A DNA stretch of 64,000 bases from Strix aluco (lineage: Eukaryota > Chordata > Aves > Strigiformes > Strigidae), in contig NC_133971.1 in assembly GCF_031877795.1 (NCBI RefSeq), forward strand, positions 17,271,171 through 17,335,170, in the 5' to 3' direction. The translations under genes were made by a program, and so were the position numbers. Shown one piece after another: positions 32,366 to 44,770 of the stretch. The notes beneath the pieces are model-generated. The model was not told the origin of the DNA. It did no database searches and worked only from the letters and a program-made list of their open reading frames with translations. The stretch's first letter is position 1. The number at the start of each line of letters is the position of its first letter.

Positions 32366-35300
32366 GGTGTGTGTGTGGGTCTTTGGTCCTCAGTCACGTA
32401 GGCAGGGCATCTGGAGATGCTCTGCTGTGCTTCAGTCAGGAACAGGAGCATTTGCATGTTCCTGCTGAGGAAATCAGTTTCTGCGGTTATGAAAGCTGCA
32501 CTATACTCTCAGCTGATGGCCTCAGGAGTAGAGGAGGATGTGGAGTAGCCCTTCTCCTTGCGGTGGTGAGGGCCTGCCTAACCAATGTGGAAAAGCAGCT
32601 GCAAGTTGAAATGAACATGAAGCTGTGGTTGGGTTATTTGGTAAAGGTGTCAGAATTATTTGTCTGAAATCATGGGAGAATGATGCCTACTGCACTTTAA
32701 TTCTGTGTTATCATTTTTGCTCTTGCTCTCATGGTTAGTTTTTTCAAGCAGTTTGGTTATAAATAATAAAGAATAAAGGAAGGTCTCCAATCTTCTTCAC
32801 GTGCGCTTGAATACCAGCTCAGTTCTTTTTGTAAAACAATTGGGTAGAAGTAGGCATTTGCAAATCATGTGAAACTGTATTTTAGTTTTTCAGGCTTTGG
32901 CACAACTGAACTAGTGACAGGAAACCTCAAGCACTATATTACTAAGCAATAAATAGCAAGTGACTTTCAGTAATTCCTGGAACTATTCACAGTATTACTA
33001 CATGACATTTCTCAGTAATTTTGTGAAGGTATTTCCATCTGGCTGGCTTAAATTCTTCGTACTGGTTAAAGCTGAAAAACAAAACTATTTACTAGAAGCA
33101 AATTTGAACACAGACAAAGGAAATGGAATAGAAGGGGCTCAAGCTGCACGAAGTAGAATTTTTATATGCAAAAGCTGTTGGGTTTTCTGAGGAAGTCTTC
33201 ATGTATGATCCAGCCTAACCAAAACAGTTTTCAAAATAATCACAGAATGGGATACTCACAGAGTAGCAATGTTCCTTCATAGTAGGAAGATGGAGGTCTG
33301 ACATGGAAAGCCGGCTGCAAGGCTGCACTTCTCTTTTCTGATGTCACGGTGGAACACTACGTGAAATGCCTGCAATCTTGAAGGCAAGTCGTGGAGCTCA
33401 GTGCCTGAGATGAACCTTGCAGCACTCACAGATTGCAGATACTATTTCTAGTTGGTAGCGTGAAAGACTGGAAGACATTTACCTGCCTGAGGCCACAGCT
33501 AGATGCATGTGTCATATCCAGGATTATGACAACTCCTGTCTCTTTGCCAGCTGGTAGCCAGCAACAGCATCTCTCCCATCAAGGAATGGGAAGGAAAATA
33601 GTGCATTAGCCTAAGAGACTCAAAACTCAGCTGTGTAGAATTGGTTCTTAGAGAGGTTTGTGTGAACCAGGAAGGGTATGGCTTAAGGGCACAGCTTCCT
33701 CTTCAGTTAGAAGGAACACACTTGCGTTACATTTGTTGGAGAATTTCCTCCTCCTTCTGAAATGGACTTGTCTGGTACCTGGCTCTGCTTAGCGTGAGAC
33801 ACTGTTGGTTTTTTTTTAATTAGATCTGGTGGTTGGAAATACAAATCACCAAGAGTTTCTGTTTGTGTCCAAAGACTTTGTAGGTGAATCATTTAACCTC
33901 TGTGGTTTGTCTTACCCATTCATAAAGTGGACACAGTGAAAAAAAATACACACACACATGCACACTGGTCTCAGGAGTCATACCAGGCAAAAAGGAGTTT
34001 CAGGCTTTGGAGAAGTCTTGATTTTTTGATTCAGACATAAATTTTCTGAAAGGGATAGACTCCCCTGACCACTGCAAACATCCTAGGGGAGACCTGGGAT
34101 TCCAGGCAACGTGAGAGATCTAACCTGAAGTTTTTTAAATTAACTACTCCAAGGTTCGAAGAATTGCTCTTTACTGATGAACAGGTGCTTTGTTATTATT
34201 ATTTGTACTGAGCTGGTGGTTTTCAAGATGTACTGCATCCTAAATTTATTTTTTTTAAATTAAATATTGAAGGATGTGTGTTCAATACTAGAGCCATTGA
34301 AGGAAACTTCAGTGAGTTTCAACAGCTTTTGCAAGTGAATATGGGAAAAATGCTTCTGGCTGGAGTAATAAAGGGATGTGTACATGAATAAATAATGTGA
34401 GTACCATGGGCTAGCATAAAGCTATTTTATACATTTTACATTTGTAATATTGAGGCATACGGAGGTAAATGGCTTGTCCAAAACACATAAAGGAGTACTG
34501 GGATACAGCTGGGAATGGTACCCAGGTGCCCTGAGTCTCAGAGTGATTCTGCAACTGCCAGATGACAGATAGTCTTGTCAGCTTTTATGGAGAGGGTTCG
34601 GGAAACTATCTGTTCAGCTTTATGTTGGCTGTTTTCTTTAAGTTGGTGGTCCTCCGGAAAAACTAATGTTTGATGTTTTGAAGAAGATTTTTAATTGGAA
34701 GTCTGATGCTCTAAGCTTTTTGAAAATGTCATGTCAGTGAAATCTGAGTCATTTAATGCTGTCAATGTGAGGAACCGTTAAAGCTGCATTTCTAAAAAAT
34801 TGTGGAATTTTAATTTGTTCTCATCCCCTTTTTTAGGAAAAATGGTTGCTTTAAGATGATCTTAGAAGCAATAATACAAGGCTATATACATGGGGAAACA
34901 AAGTAATTTTCCCCCCTCCCTCATGTTTTATGTTTCATGTTTCATGTCCTTTACTAATTCTTAGGTGCTTTGATTTTCGATCTTTCTCTATTTTCTTCCT
35001 GTGATAGGGAATTTCTTTCTTTCTTTCTTTCACACAAAAATTCTCCTTCCCCCACTCCAGGATGTTAATATGGTCTCTGCACTTGGCTTCAGGCTTGAAT
35101 CTTGGCAAGGAAGCTCTTAATTATTAGGCAATTTTTAAAAACAAACACAGTTTCAGCTGTTTTATGCAGAGGAGGAGTGCAAAATCCTAGCTGTTTTCCA
35201 AAACACTCTGTAATGCCCTGAAGGGTAACGGTTGAGAGCAAGGGGCTAAAATACATGAATATTTCAAATCTGGCAGTATTGTTAACAGGATTTTTATTCT

Positions 35301-36414
35301 GATGTGGACCGAGTTTGCTCTGGACAAATGTATATCTGTACAACATGCAATACATTTATCATTTGCATCTGGCCTGTAATATAATCATATGTCAAACAGC
35401 CAAGAGTACACTTGCCCAATTTGTCAATTATTATCTGGGGCCGTGCCCATTGCAAGATTTTGTAGCTTACTTGCTGCAACAAGACCAGTAACAAAACAGG
35501 AGCCCTATTCCACTGCACTTTGGGCCCTGACTTTCAGTTTTATTTCGAGTGCAAGTGAATATTCAAAAGACCTCTGATGAAGGAGAACACTTAAAAAAGT
35601 GCTCTTTTGGCTTCTTTGCTCCACTGCAGAGGAACGAGGTGAAGTGTGCTTGGGAATGGAAATCAACTGAGAAAACACCAGTGGGGAAGTAGGAGGGGAA
35701 GACGAGTGAGGGACATAAACTGCTGCTGGTACTTCCTGGGGCTGGGAGAATGAGGTGGTGAGCAAAGGCTTGTGGAGGAGGTACTGATGGGTCACCTGAA
35801 AGAAATCCAAGGTTGTTACTGCGTGGAGCCAACAGGGGTTGAGCAAGTTTTATTAGATGAGGATTGCTTTGGTGGACCCATGTCTGACAGTCCCTAGTGT
35901 GTTTCAGAAGGCTGCTTCTACCTTGCTGCATTTCAGCTCTTGGGCTTTGTTAAAGAAGCAATGTGGAAAATAAAACCAGGAACATTTTTCAAGGACAGAG
36001 AGATCAGAGGGCTTTGGTTTCAAAGTTCTGTAATGGAAACTGAAGCTGCTTGATTAATTAAAAAAAAAAAAAGTCCACCTTTAAATAGTGATTGAACATT
36101 CAAGATGTTTTAGAATAAATTTCCCATCAAAATACCACCACCATTTAATTTCCAACAAAGTACATCACTTTCATGGAACTCTGTTTTGGGGAAGAAATAT
36201 TTTGGTCTACAGTTTGGTCTGGCTTCTGAGCTCAAGGGCCCTTACATCAGAGCCTGTGTTGGGCTGCTCCTCGTGCCTTGGGCTGTAACCACAAAGTAAT
36301 TGCTATGTCTGTGGTAAGAATAGGCCTGGTGTGTTTTATTTTTGTGACTGTAGTATCTTGAGAGAGGTGGATGGAAATCACTTCAGAACCGACCACTAGG
36401 CAAAACAAAAGCTG
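32366..36414. other. Gene desert, fourth part
   Basis: No supported gene. It contains a short TTTC microsatellite (35012-35030) and a poly-A run (36060-36072). Open frames up to 122 codons (minus, 35563-35931) lack recognisable domains. Confidence 0.5.
35012..35030. repeat. (TTTC)n microsatellite
   Basis: TTTC repeated across 19 bp. Confidence 0.85.
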
Positions 36415-37535
36415 AGGAGCATTCTCCTGGTGAAACTGGCTGCTCGAGGCTTGGGTGAGTGCACACTTTGCTGGGTAAAAAACTGGCTGGATGGCCGGGC
36501 CCAAAGAGTGGTGGTGAATGGAGTTAAATCCAGTTGGCAGCCGGTCACGAGTGGTGTCCCCCAGGGCTCAGTTTTGGGGCCACTCCTGCTTAACATCTTT
36601 ATTGATGATCTAGAGGAGGGGCTCGAGTGCACCCTCAGTAAGTTTGCAGACGACACCAAGTTGGGTGGGAGTGTTGATCTGCTCGAGGGTAGGGAGGCTC
36701 TGCAGAGAGATCTGGACAGGCTGGAGCGATGGGCTAAGGCCAACTGTAGGAGTTTCAATAAGGCCAAATGCCGGGTGCTGCACTTGGGCCACAACAAGCC
36801 CCAGCAGCGCTACAGGCTTGGGGAGGAGTGGCTGGAGAGCTGCCAGTCAGAGAGGGACCTGGGGGTGTTGATTGACAGCCGGCTGAACAGGAGCCAGCAG
36901 TGTGCCCAGGTGGCCAAGAAGTTCTAATGGCATCCTGGCTTGTATCAGAAATAGTGTGGCCAGCAGGGACAGGGAAGTGATCTTGCCCCTGTACTCGGCA
37001 CTGGTGAGGCTGCACCTCGATTACTGTGTTCAGTTTTGGGCCCCTCACTACAAAAAGGACACTGAATTACTCGAGCGTGTCCAGAGAAGGGCAACGAAGC
37101 TGGTGAAGGGTCTGGAGCACATGTCGTAAGAGGAGCGGCTGAGGGAACTGGAGTTGTTTAGTTTGGAGAAGAGGAGGCTGAGGGGAGACCTCATCGCCCT
37201 CTACAACTACCTGAAAGGAGGTTGCAGAGAACTGGGGATGAGCCTCTTTAACCAAGTAACAAGCGATAAGACAAGAGGGAATGGCCTCAAATTGCACCAG
37301 GGAAGGTTTAGGCTGGATATTAGGAAGTATTTCTTTCCAGAAGGGGTTGTTAGGTGTTGGAATGGGCTGCCCAGGGAGGTGGTGGAGTCCCCATCCCTGG
37401 AGGTGTTTAAGAGTAGGGTCGACATAGCGCTGAGGGATATGGTGGAGTTGGGAACTGTCAGTGATAGGTTAATGGTTGGACTGGATGATCTTCAAGGTCC
37501 TTTCCAACCTAGGTGATTCTGTGATTCTGTGAAAG
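36415..37535 (+). mobile_element. CR1 LINE, 5'-truncated, with reverse-transcriptase remnant
   Basis: About 1.1 kb of CR1 ending in the family's 3' hallmark, ATTCTGTG repeated twice at about 37515-37530. Reading from 36430 gives the RT palm with [19 protein letters not shown] and the catalytic Phe-Ala-Asp-Asp (FADDTKLGG, about residues 72-80). The frame stops at about 36925 through a single-base length change and resumes one frame over at about 36902. It is broken again by a nonsense codon near 37127, after which the C-terminal part runs 37154-37516. The 5' end is truncated, as is usual for CR1. Few disablements suggest it is the youngest CR1 in the window. It cannot encode an active element. 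Confidence 0.93.
36430..36927 (+). pseudogene. CR1 ORF2 reverse-transcriptase fragment
   Basis: A 165-codon remnant of the CR1 ORF2 polyprotein covers the RT palm. It includes the [10 protein letters not shown] block and the Phe-Ala-Asp-Asp active-site motif, followed by thumb-side sequence with [11 protein letters not shown]. The N-terminal endonuclease and RT fingers are missing. The frame ends prematurely after Ala-Lys-Lys-Phe because of a one-base length change; downstream CR1 coding sequence continues in another frame. It is a dead retrotransposon fragment, not a host gene. Confidence 0.9.
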
Positions 37536-37910
37536 AAACCAAAGAACTGCAGCTATTCAAGTGCATGCCCCAAAAAACATGGTCTTCACATACAAGGAGG
37601 AAACAGCTTGTCGTGATGGTCCCATGACACCTTCCTTTCAGCTGCCCCAGTCCCACCAAGATCTGATTTTGGGAAAGAGAGGTCACACACATCATATACC
37701 AACAGTGAAAGATGGCATGGAAATGTTGGTGGCCGTGGAGCCCTTTGTCTAGCCAAGGAGAAATCCAGGCAAGAGGGGACAGATGAAGAAAGCTAGCTTT
37801 TACTGAAGCCTTTTGGGGCCAAAGTTGGCGTTGTGGGATTCAGGCTCTGCTTTCATTCTTGCCACGTCTGGTTTCCATTAGAGTGCAAACATTACAGATA
37901 GCCTGTTTTA

Positions 37911-37979
37911 ATGCCAAAAAGGTGAAAGGCCTTTGGGAAAATAAGAATGCCAAAAATGTGAAAGGCCTTTGGGAAGAGG
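37911..37979. repeat. 36-bp tandem duplication
   Basis: A 36-bp unit starting ATGCCAAAAA and containing GTGAAAGGCCTTTGGGAA occurs at 37911 and again at 37947. There are only a few substitutions between the copies. The period is a multiple of three, so an open frame across it shows a 12-residue repeat, but nothing indicates translation. Confidence 0.8.
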
Positions 37980-40314
37980 ATAGCTCTATAGCCACTGAGT
38001 GTCCTGAAGCAGGGGTCTGTAAAACCCAGAAGATAAGATGTATGCAAAAAAGTCTAGGTTCTGTTAATGCCAGGAACAAAATGACTCCTACAGTACTAGA
38101 GTCCTTAATTTTTAAAAACAAATAACCATAAAATCATAGCTGTTCTACTATGGGTTGCTACAAAGTTAGTGCAATTTTTGTTGTAGTATTGGTTCAGGTT
38201 GCCAAGTTGAGGTCAGTTAACTTTCCTGTACTCATGTATTTCAGGCAAACCTCCCCAAGAAAGGATTCACAGAAGTATCTGGAAGTATCTGTCCTCTCAT
38301 CAGCCACAGAACCTGCCTGTGCTGGGGATGCAGCTTTTTATTATAAAAACTTTACCTTTTTTAATGGTCTTCTCTGTACATTTTTTAAATGAGGGTGGGT
38401 GGATGGGCAAAACAAAATGTGATGAAGCTCTACAGTTTTACCTATTACATGATTTATGTCTCAATGCACCAGAAGAAGTGGTATGGGTATTCTGAGATAA
38501 ATGTTCATACTACTCAGAAATCTCCGTTTCAGAAGGAAACCAAATGCACTGACCTACACCCACTCTCTCTTGGCTCCAAGGCCAGGGTGGAGCTTGCATT
38601 TGTCTGTTTGTTTGTCTGTTAAAATAAACAAAGAATCTGTTAATGGTTTTGGTGGACCACATAGTCTCAAAGCTTGTGGGCTCTAAATCCTTGTAGGCTC
38701 TATTGAAAATACCTGTTTGCTCAAGAAAAAAGCAATTAAACCCTGTAATTTCTGAAGCTAGCAATACTAAAGAACGTTAAAGCATCTTTCCATTGCTTTT
38801 ATGGGTACACGTACAGTCTTTGTAATAACACTTCTATTTGTAGAACTCCCATCAGTTCTTACTAGCCTGGTGCAGAATTCTGTAATTAAAATACAAAATC
38901 CTGAAAATTACTATTTGTCACTTTCTCTTCCTTCTGAACCTTACACACAACAACAACCAACACCCAAAGAAGCTTTAAATAAATGAAGTGGCTTTGCCTT
39001 ATTAAAGCTCTGAGAAAATTACCGAAGTAAATATAATTGCACTGGATTTGATATGGAAATGAAAACATAATTTTGGGTCAGGAAACTGATTTGTCACTGG
39101 AGAACTAATGTCACACTATCTTAAAATATAGCTCTGGGGACAACAAAGGAGAAAGAATGTTTAAAATAGAAAAATACACTCTCAAACATAGAAAGTTAGA
39201 GAAGATATGGTAACATCAGTCTGTGTGAAATAAAATAATCCAGAGATCCTTTTTAATAAAATGTGTATGTATTACTTCAGGCTATTTGTATCATCACTAC
39301 TGTTGTTTCTAAAGGGATGCTTAGACCAACTTTTACCTTATGCAAGACGTTTTTTTTAACAAGGAAGTTTGTTGGGCTCCTTTAGTGTGACACTGAGAAA
39401 GCTACAGAGATCAAAGCCAGCATATTGTAGGCTATGTTCATCTTAGAAAAGTATCTGCCTCTCGTCCCCAAGCTATAAAAGCAAGCAAAGCTGCCATTTT
39501 CAGGATGCTTGTCCTCAGATGTTACCCACAAGAGTTCAAATATTAGTTTGGGTGAAATCCTGAGTCCGCTAAGATAACTGGTAGTCCTGGCATTGTTTTT
39601 GATGGGGTTAGCAATCAGTCATTTGCATTTAGAAATTTTAAAAAAATTAAATTGAAACCCTTGAATTTAAATGTCATTGTTTCATGTTTGCTTGTAAGAA
39701 ATTTAGTTTAGAGGGAATGAATGACTGTAATTTTGAAAATAAACATTTTATTTTTCTATTTGAATTTTTGAGATATTTTTATTAAATATGTCTCAAATAC
39801 ATGTACTTATATGGATCAGTGGTTTATCTTTAAAATTTTCAAATAAGAAAAAAAGTACTCTTGAGACTCCTAACAACAAACTCCCTTCCAACAGCATTTT
39901 CTCAGGGACTGCCAGTGGTCCAATCTGCAGGTGTATGCTGTCAGCAGGGGTGACCAGAACTGCAATGTCTCCCACTACTATTGGCTCTGCACTGACTTGT
40001 TTCATAGCCCTGGCAACCAATTTAACATCCTTGGATATATCATTACCTGGTGTAAATTGTCATAGTGCCATGTAAGCCATTAACATTGGCAGTGAGGCTC
40101 TGCCTCACTGTGCCTTGGTTTACTTTTGTGATGAAATGAGCAGAACTGGCTGCACTTGCCAAGTGCACTGCACTGGGTAAATAACAAACAGATGTCAAAT
40201 GCTCTGGGCTTCACCAGTGGGGGAAAAAACCAACCACCCACCAACAAAAAGAAGCTGTAGGAATGGCTAGGAGTGGTGTTATATTCAGAAATCTTCACAG
40301 AGCTGGCAGGTGAA

Positions 40315-40342
40315 TTATTAGGAAAGTGAGCTTTCCTAATAA
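40315..40342. repeat. Perfect hairpin, 12-bp stem, 4-nt loop
   Basis: TTATTAGGAAAG is followed by TGAG and then its exact reverse complement CTTTCCTAATAA. The arms do not extend outward. It could be a small foldback from replication slippage, or a transposon-terminal relic. Confidence 0.8.
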
Positions 40343-43300
40343 GTGGTAAAGACTGGTTACTCTTAATTCCTCATTAAAATATTTGCTTACAGATCTAAGT
40401 TCTTCTGAGCAGCTGTTTTGAAGTCATGCTAATGGGTACATTTGTAATGTTTAACTTGCAGTATTCTATTTGCTCAAGGTTTCGAAAGTATTATAAGATC
40501 AAATATGTGTTGTGGGAGAGAAAAAGTCAAACAATATCTGAATTCCAGTCAGGCTCCAGGAAGACACAAGAGTCTTGCTTATCTATTAAAAAGTAAACAT
40601 TTGCAGCTATATTTTGTTCGCTAACAGTAGCTGCCAGCTACTCTTATGCTGCATGATCTAAATGATATTTTTTCCCTTAGGAAGCTATCAAGTGTCTGAA
40701 AATCAGTATTATGCATAGAAACCTAACCCTGCATAATGAGAGTCACTTCTGCAAAAGGGCTTCTTGAAGCTTAGATTTTTTTTGTTGTTAAATAATTCTT
40801 CTTGTATTAACGTGCTTGTGTAGATTTTTTTGGCTGAGCTGGAAAGGACAATGCTGTACAAGCCTTAATGAAGAGTTGCCATGCAAATGATAGCAAAAAA
40901 AATGGCAAAGTAAGTCCCCTTTGATGGCTTCCATGACTGCTTACACACTTTATCCCTCATACAGCAGCAAAATGAAAAGCAGAATAAGCAGTGCTATGAC
41001 TAGCCTAAGACAAGGAGGGTGCAATAGGGAACAAACCCGCTGGGGAGCATGAGCTGTTCCCAACTTGCAGAGAGTTGGGGTGCTGCTGTGGTGGGAAGGG
41101 CAGGATGATGAGCATGGATGGTGGCTCCTGGAGGCATCCTGGGAAAAGGAGGGTGGTCTCAGAGAAAACCTGGGGGGACACCACCAGGCCTGAACTCCTG
41201 GTGGCTCCAGGGACTGAGGTGTTAAGCCTGGTAACAAAAATACAGCTGCAGGCTTGCAAATGCTCAATTTTAGTCATCGGTGATAAAATTATCATCTATT
41301 AAAGGAACTGCAGTTATGGGAGGGTGGGTGTTTAAAAACTCTTCCTATTTCTTAGAAGTCCAGACATGCTCAGCAGGCAGTGCCTTCCTCTGAAGTCACT
41401 CAGCAGCCACAGCAGAAAGCAATGCCCACATCCGTGGGGTGAGCCCAGGGAGGAGTGGGGCTGTTTCGTGCTCTCCAAGGTGAACACCTGCAGCGCTGTT
41501 ACCCCACCATGGAGAGGGAGCTCCTTCCAAAATACGAGTCGGGGAGCCTAATGCACTTCCCTCCAAATGGGTGGCAGCAGCTTCCAGCAGCTCTTCATTG
41601 CACCCATGGCCTACATTTTACCCAATCCCTCTTCTGGCTGCGGCCCTGCAGGGTGCCCTTTGATTGCTGTAAGCTCTGCAAGGGTATCTTTCTTCTGCAC
41701 TATCAATTAATTTGCAGGACTGCTCATACGAATAATTCATGTGTCTCCTTCCTGCCTGCTTCCCCTCGCTCTTGTTAAATCTAAATTTTGTGAGTCTTCT
41801 GTGCCTTCCTGAGGGTGACCAATATTGTAGTGCTTGACAGGGTCTGCTGGAAGGACAAACTTTGCTAAAGCTGTCAGAAAGTCTCCACAGTTTACAGTGG
41901 TTAAATATTTGTTTGGCTACATCATTATTAATTCCTTGTCTAGAACCTTAGAAAAAAAATTTAACACTTTAGGCAAAAACATGTTTCCATGCAACGTGGT
42001 ATGTCCTACATGGTGCTTTTCTCATAAATCCAAAGCAGCAGTCTTTGTTGTCCTGTTTTATATTCCCCCTGCCCCCCCCCCCGCCCCAGTATTTAAAAAA
42101 ACCATGCTTGTACGCAAGCTTAGAAAAACAGGGATAGAGAGAATAATTTTACTAATTAAATTAAGGTATTTTAGAAAGACTTGAACCAAATGGGATTTCA
42201 GTTGAAGAGGAAAAAGCCAGGTGATTTGGAATAGTAAGTTAAAACTCAGTATATCCGTCCTGATGAATTGTATAGGACACATGAAGGGTTTACTGGATAC
42301 CAGTACTTCTATAACAAGAGTAAGATTCTAGCCCTGGCTCTTGTAGGCTGAATTTCCAACTACGATCCAGATGGAGGGGGGCTCATGGATAAGGAAGAGC
42401 CCTTTTCTGCCTAAGTGTAGCTGTAAAACCTTTGGTACACTGGAGAAAAGGCATTTTCCCCATATAGACAACTTCAGCCCTGTTGTTTTTCCCCTACTTG
42501 CTAGCTGGAGACTGTGTGCTAAAAGCTGGAGAGAGTCCTGCGTGGGTTGCAGGAGTGCATGGCCCTGTGGAGGGAGTCTGTGCAACCCCTCTGTGGTGTG
42601 GGCACTGCAGCTGGGCAGCCATGGGTGGTCCGGCTGCTGGGGGGCTGAGCTACAAGCAATTCCTTGTCTCCAGTGTGTCACTGGGAAAGCTTTTTTCCTT
42701 CACAAGAAATCATTTCATTCAGTTTCCATCTGGTGTGCTGTGTTTACCTGGACATGCTGGAGGACCTGCATCCCTTCCCCACCAGTGTTTCTCACTCTGT
42801 ACTGTCATCTCTTATGTTGCTCCAGAAATTATATCAACAGCACAGAGAGCTGAGCCTGCAGGGAGGGGAAAACTGGTGGGCACTGACCACAGAAATGATG
42901 GCAGAGAGATGGGCTGGGTGGGTAGGACCTCAGCTAAGCCCTTTCATCTCTCTGTGTCCCTCCTTTCCTGTCCTTCCTCCAGTCTATTTAGACAGTGAAT
43001 GACTTAGGGCAGGGCCTGTCTTTTATTGACAGTGTGTATGTGTACAGTGACTAACATAATAGACTTGTGATTTCATCTAGGGCTGCTGCTCCAGTTCAAG
43101 TAGCACCCAAAATAGATGTTTAAGCTCCAAGTAATTAAGTGGTATCTGCTGGTGGAGGGTGGAATTCATCTCTGTTATGCAGAAATCACAATTTCTGTTC
43201 TGAGTTAGTGCTTCCCCACGAAATCAAACACTTAAGGATCTTAGAGAAGTTTGGTATCAATTGCAAAGGGTGCATGGAGAGGGGTTTATTCTTTGAACAT

Positions 43301-44397
43301 GTTGCTATGAACCTACTGCGCTCCAGCCTGCAGTCCTGCGCATGTATAGCACACTTCCCTGGTACTTAACAAATTCTTATAGTCTCTTGATAGGGATTTT
43401 TTTGATAAGGTTTTGCATTCTCATAGTGTTTGTTCCAATGCCTTTCACCTTCCCAGGAGCACTGGACTAGGCAGAGGTATTTAAAACAATCACCAGTGGG
43501 TTTTGTTTTTCTTTCTCTAACTATGCTGTTGCTGTGTCTTGTACTTCTGGAAAACCTTGTTGGCTGCTCAGGGGATGTATGTTCTCTGCGCTTCCACAGC
43601 GGGCTCCCCTTGGGATGAATGTTGAAGGCATTTTATCCACCATGCTGGTGGCAAATTGCAGGTCCTGCTGTGAACAGTGGCACCGTTCCCATTCAGCTGA
43701 AATGGAAATGGACTCAGTCCTCAGTCTCTGCAGTTAGTTTATCACCAGTTTAGTAACGAATGACACCACCAAGTCTGTGCTGGAAGTTTTGAGGCATTGG
43801 TTTTGCACCAGCCCACCCAGAAGCCAGACAGCAAGAACAGAAATGCTGCTGCAGTAGAGATTTCCTGCTTGTTGTCCTTTGTGCCGACGTATGGCACATG
43901 TAACACAGCGCCTCCCAGAAACTCTCCTAACTTCCTCACCGTGAGGGAAATATTATCCTGATTTTGGCATGGAAAATGAAGGGATAGGAAAGGGAGTAGA
44001 GCTAATAACAAAGTGTAGCTGCAGACACACACATGACCAGAGATACACAGATGTCAGACTTTCTCCCTGCCAGGGTGTACTCCTGGAAGACAGAGTTTTT
44101 GCCTGTCTTAATAGAGGATAAATGAAATTTTCTCTATCCTTCACTTAAAAGTAGAAAACTGGGGGGGAAGAAGGGGTGTCCTGCTGCCAGCATATCTAGC
44201 TGCTAAAATAAACGTTCTTTCAAAAAGTCTTTTCAATTTGCCATGAAGTGACAGAAAAGTCTGTCTGTATGAGGCAGCAGATCATCCTAGACTTGTTATT
44301 CATTGCAGACTAATTGCATGAGTTTGTTTTGATACTACAGACACACTGAGGGATTGAACTGTGGATTAACCATGCATTAGATACCTGACCTGACTTG

Positions 44398-44770
44398 CCG
44401 TTATCCCAAATCATTGTGATGTTTAGCTTGCCAGTCGAGCATGCAAAATGGGATTGCTGACATCAGGATACAGTAAGAAGAGGGACGGTCAGACCGGGAG
44501 AGCAAGAGGGACGTCTCGCGTTTTTAGGGGCTGACATCACATCTGGAAAGCTGCTGCCCTCTGGTGAGTCAGCACACAAAAGGCAATCATACGAGTCTGA
44601 TTGTCCAATCGCTTGGATGGAGGAATAACTGCTGTTTCTGCCAGCAGGCTCATTGTAACGAAGCCTCTGCGTTTATCAGGGAATTTTGAGAGCACTGCAA
44701 AAAGCCCATTGGTAAATCTCCACCTGTTTTTCTTTATTGTAACCTCGTTTGCCACTCGCAGGTTTTCTAA
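44398..44770. promoter_or_regulatory. Candidate cis-regulatory element with CTCF-like and NF-E2/AP-1-like sites
   Basis: A single-copy segment with more CpG (about 13) than its surroundings. On the minus strand 44554-44567 reads TCACCAGAGGGCAG, matching 13 of 14 positions of the CTCF core CCASYAGRKGGCRS. It overlaps TGAGTCA (44565-44571), an AP-1 site that extends to TGAGTCAGCA, an NF-E2/MAF half. No gene is evident. This is motif inference only. Confidence 0.35.

Larger units (their letters stand above)
37536..44397. other. Gene desert, fifth part
   Basis: No supported gene. Contents noted: a 36-bp tandem duplication (37911-37979), a perfect 12-bp-stem hairpin (40315-40342) and a C-rich tract near 42067-42089. 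Open frames of up to 171 codons in 42371-43002 (plus) overlap each other in different frames and contain no recognisable domain. Confidence 0.5.

Noticed and set aside
33238-33270. TCACAGAATGGGATACTC resembling the reverse complement of a CR1 tail
   Set aside because: The match ends after about a dozen bases, and the expected GGTTGGAAGGGACC block does not follow.
42371-43002. Three overlapping plus-strand frames of 112-171 codons
   Set aside because: They overlap in different frames, are Cys/Trp/Ser-rich and show no domain. Open length alone is not enough.
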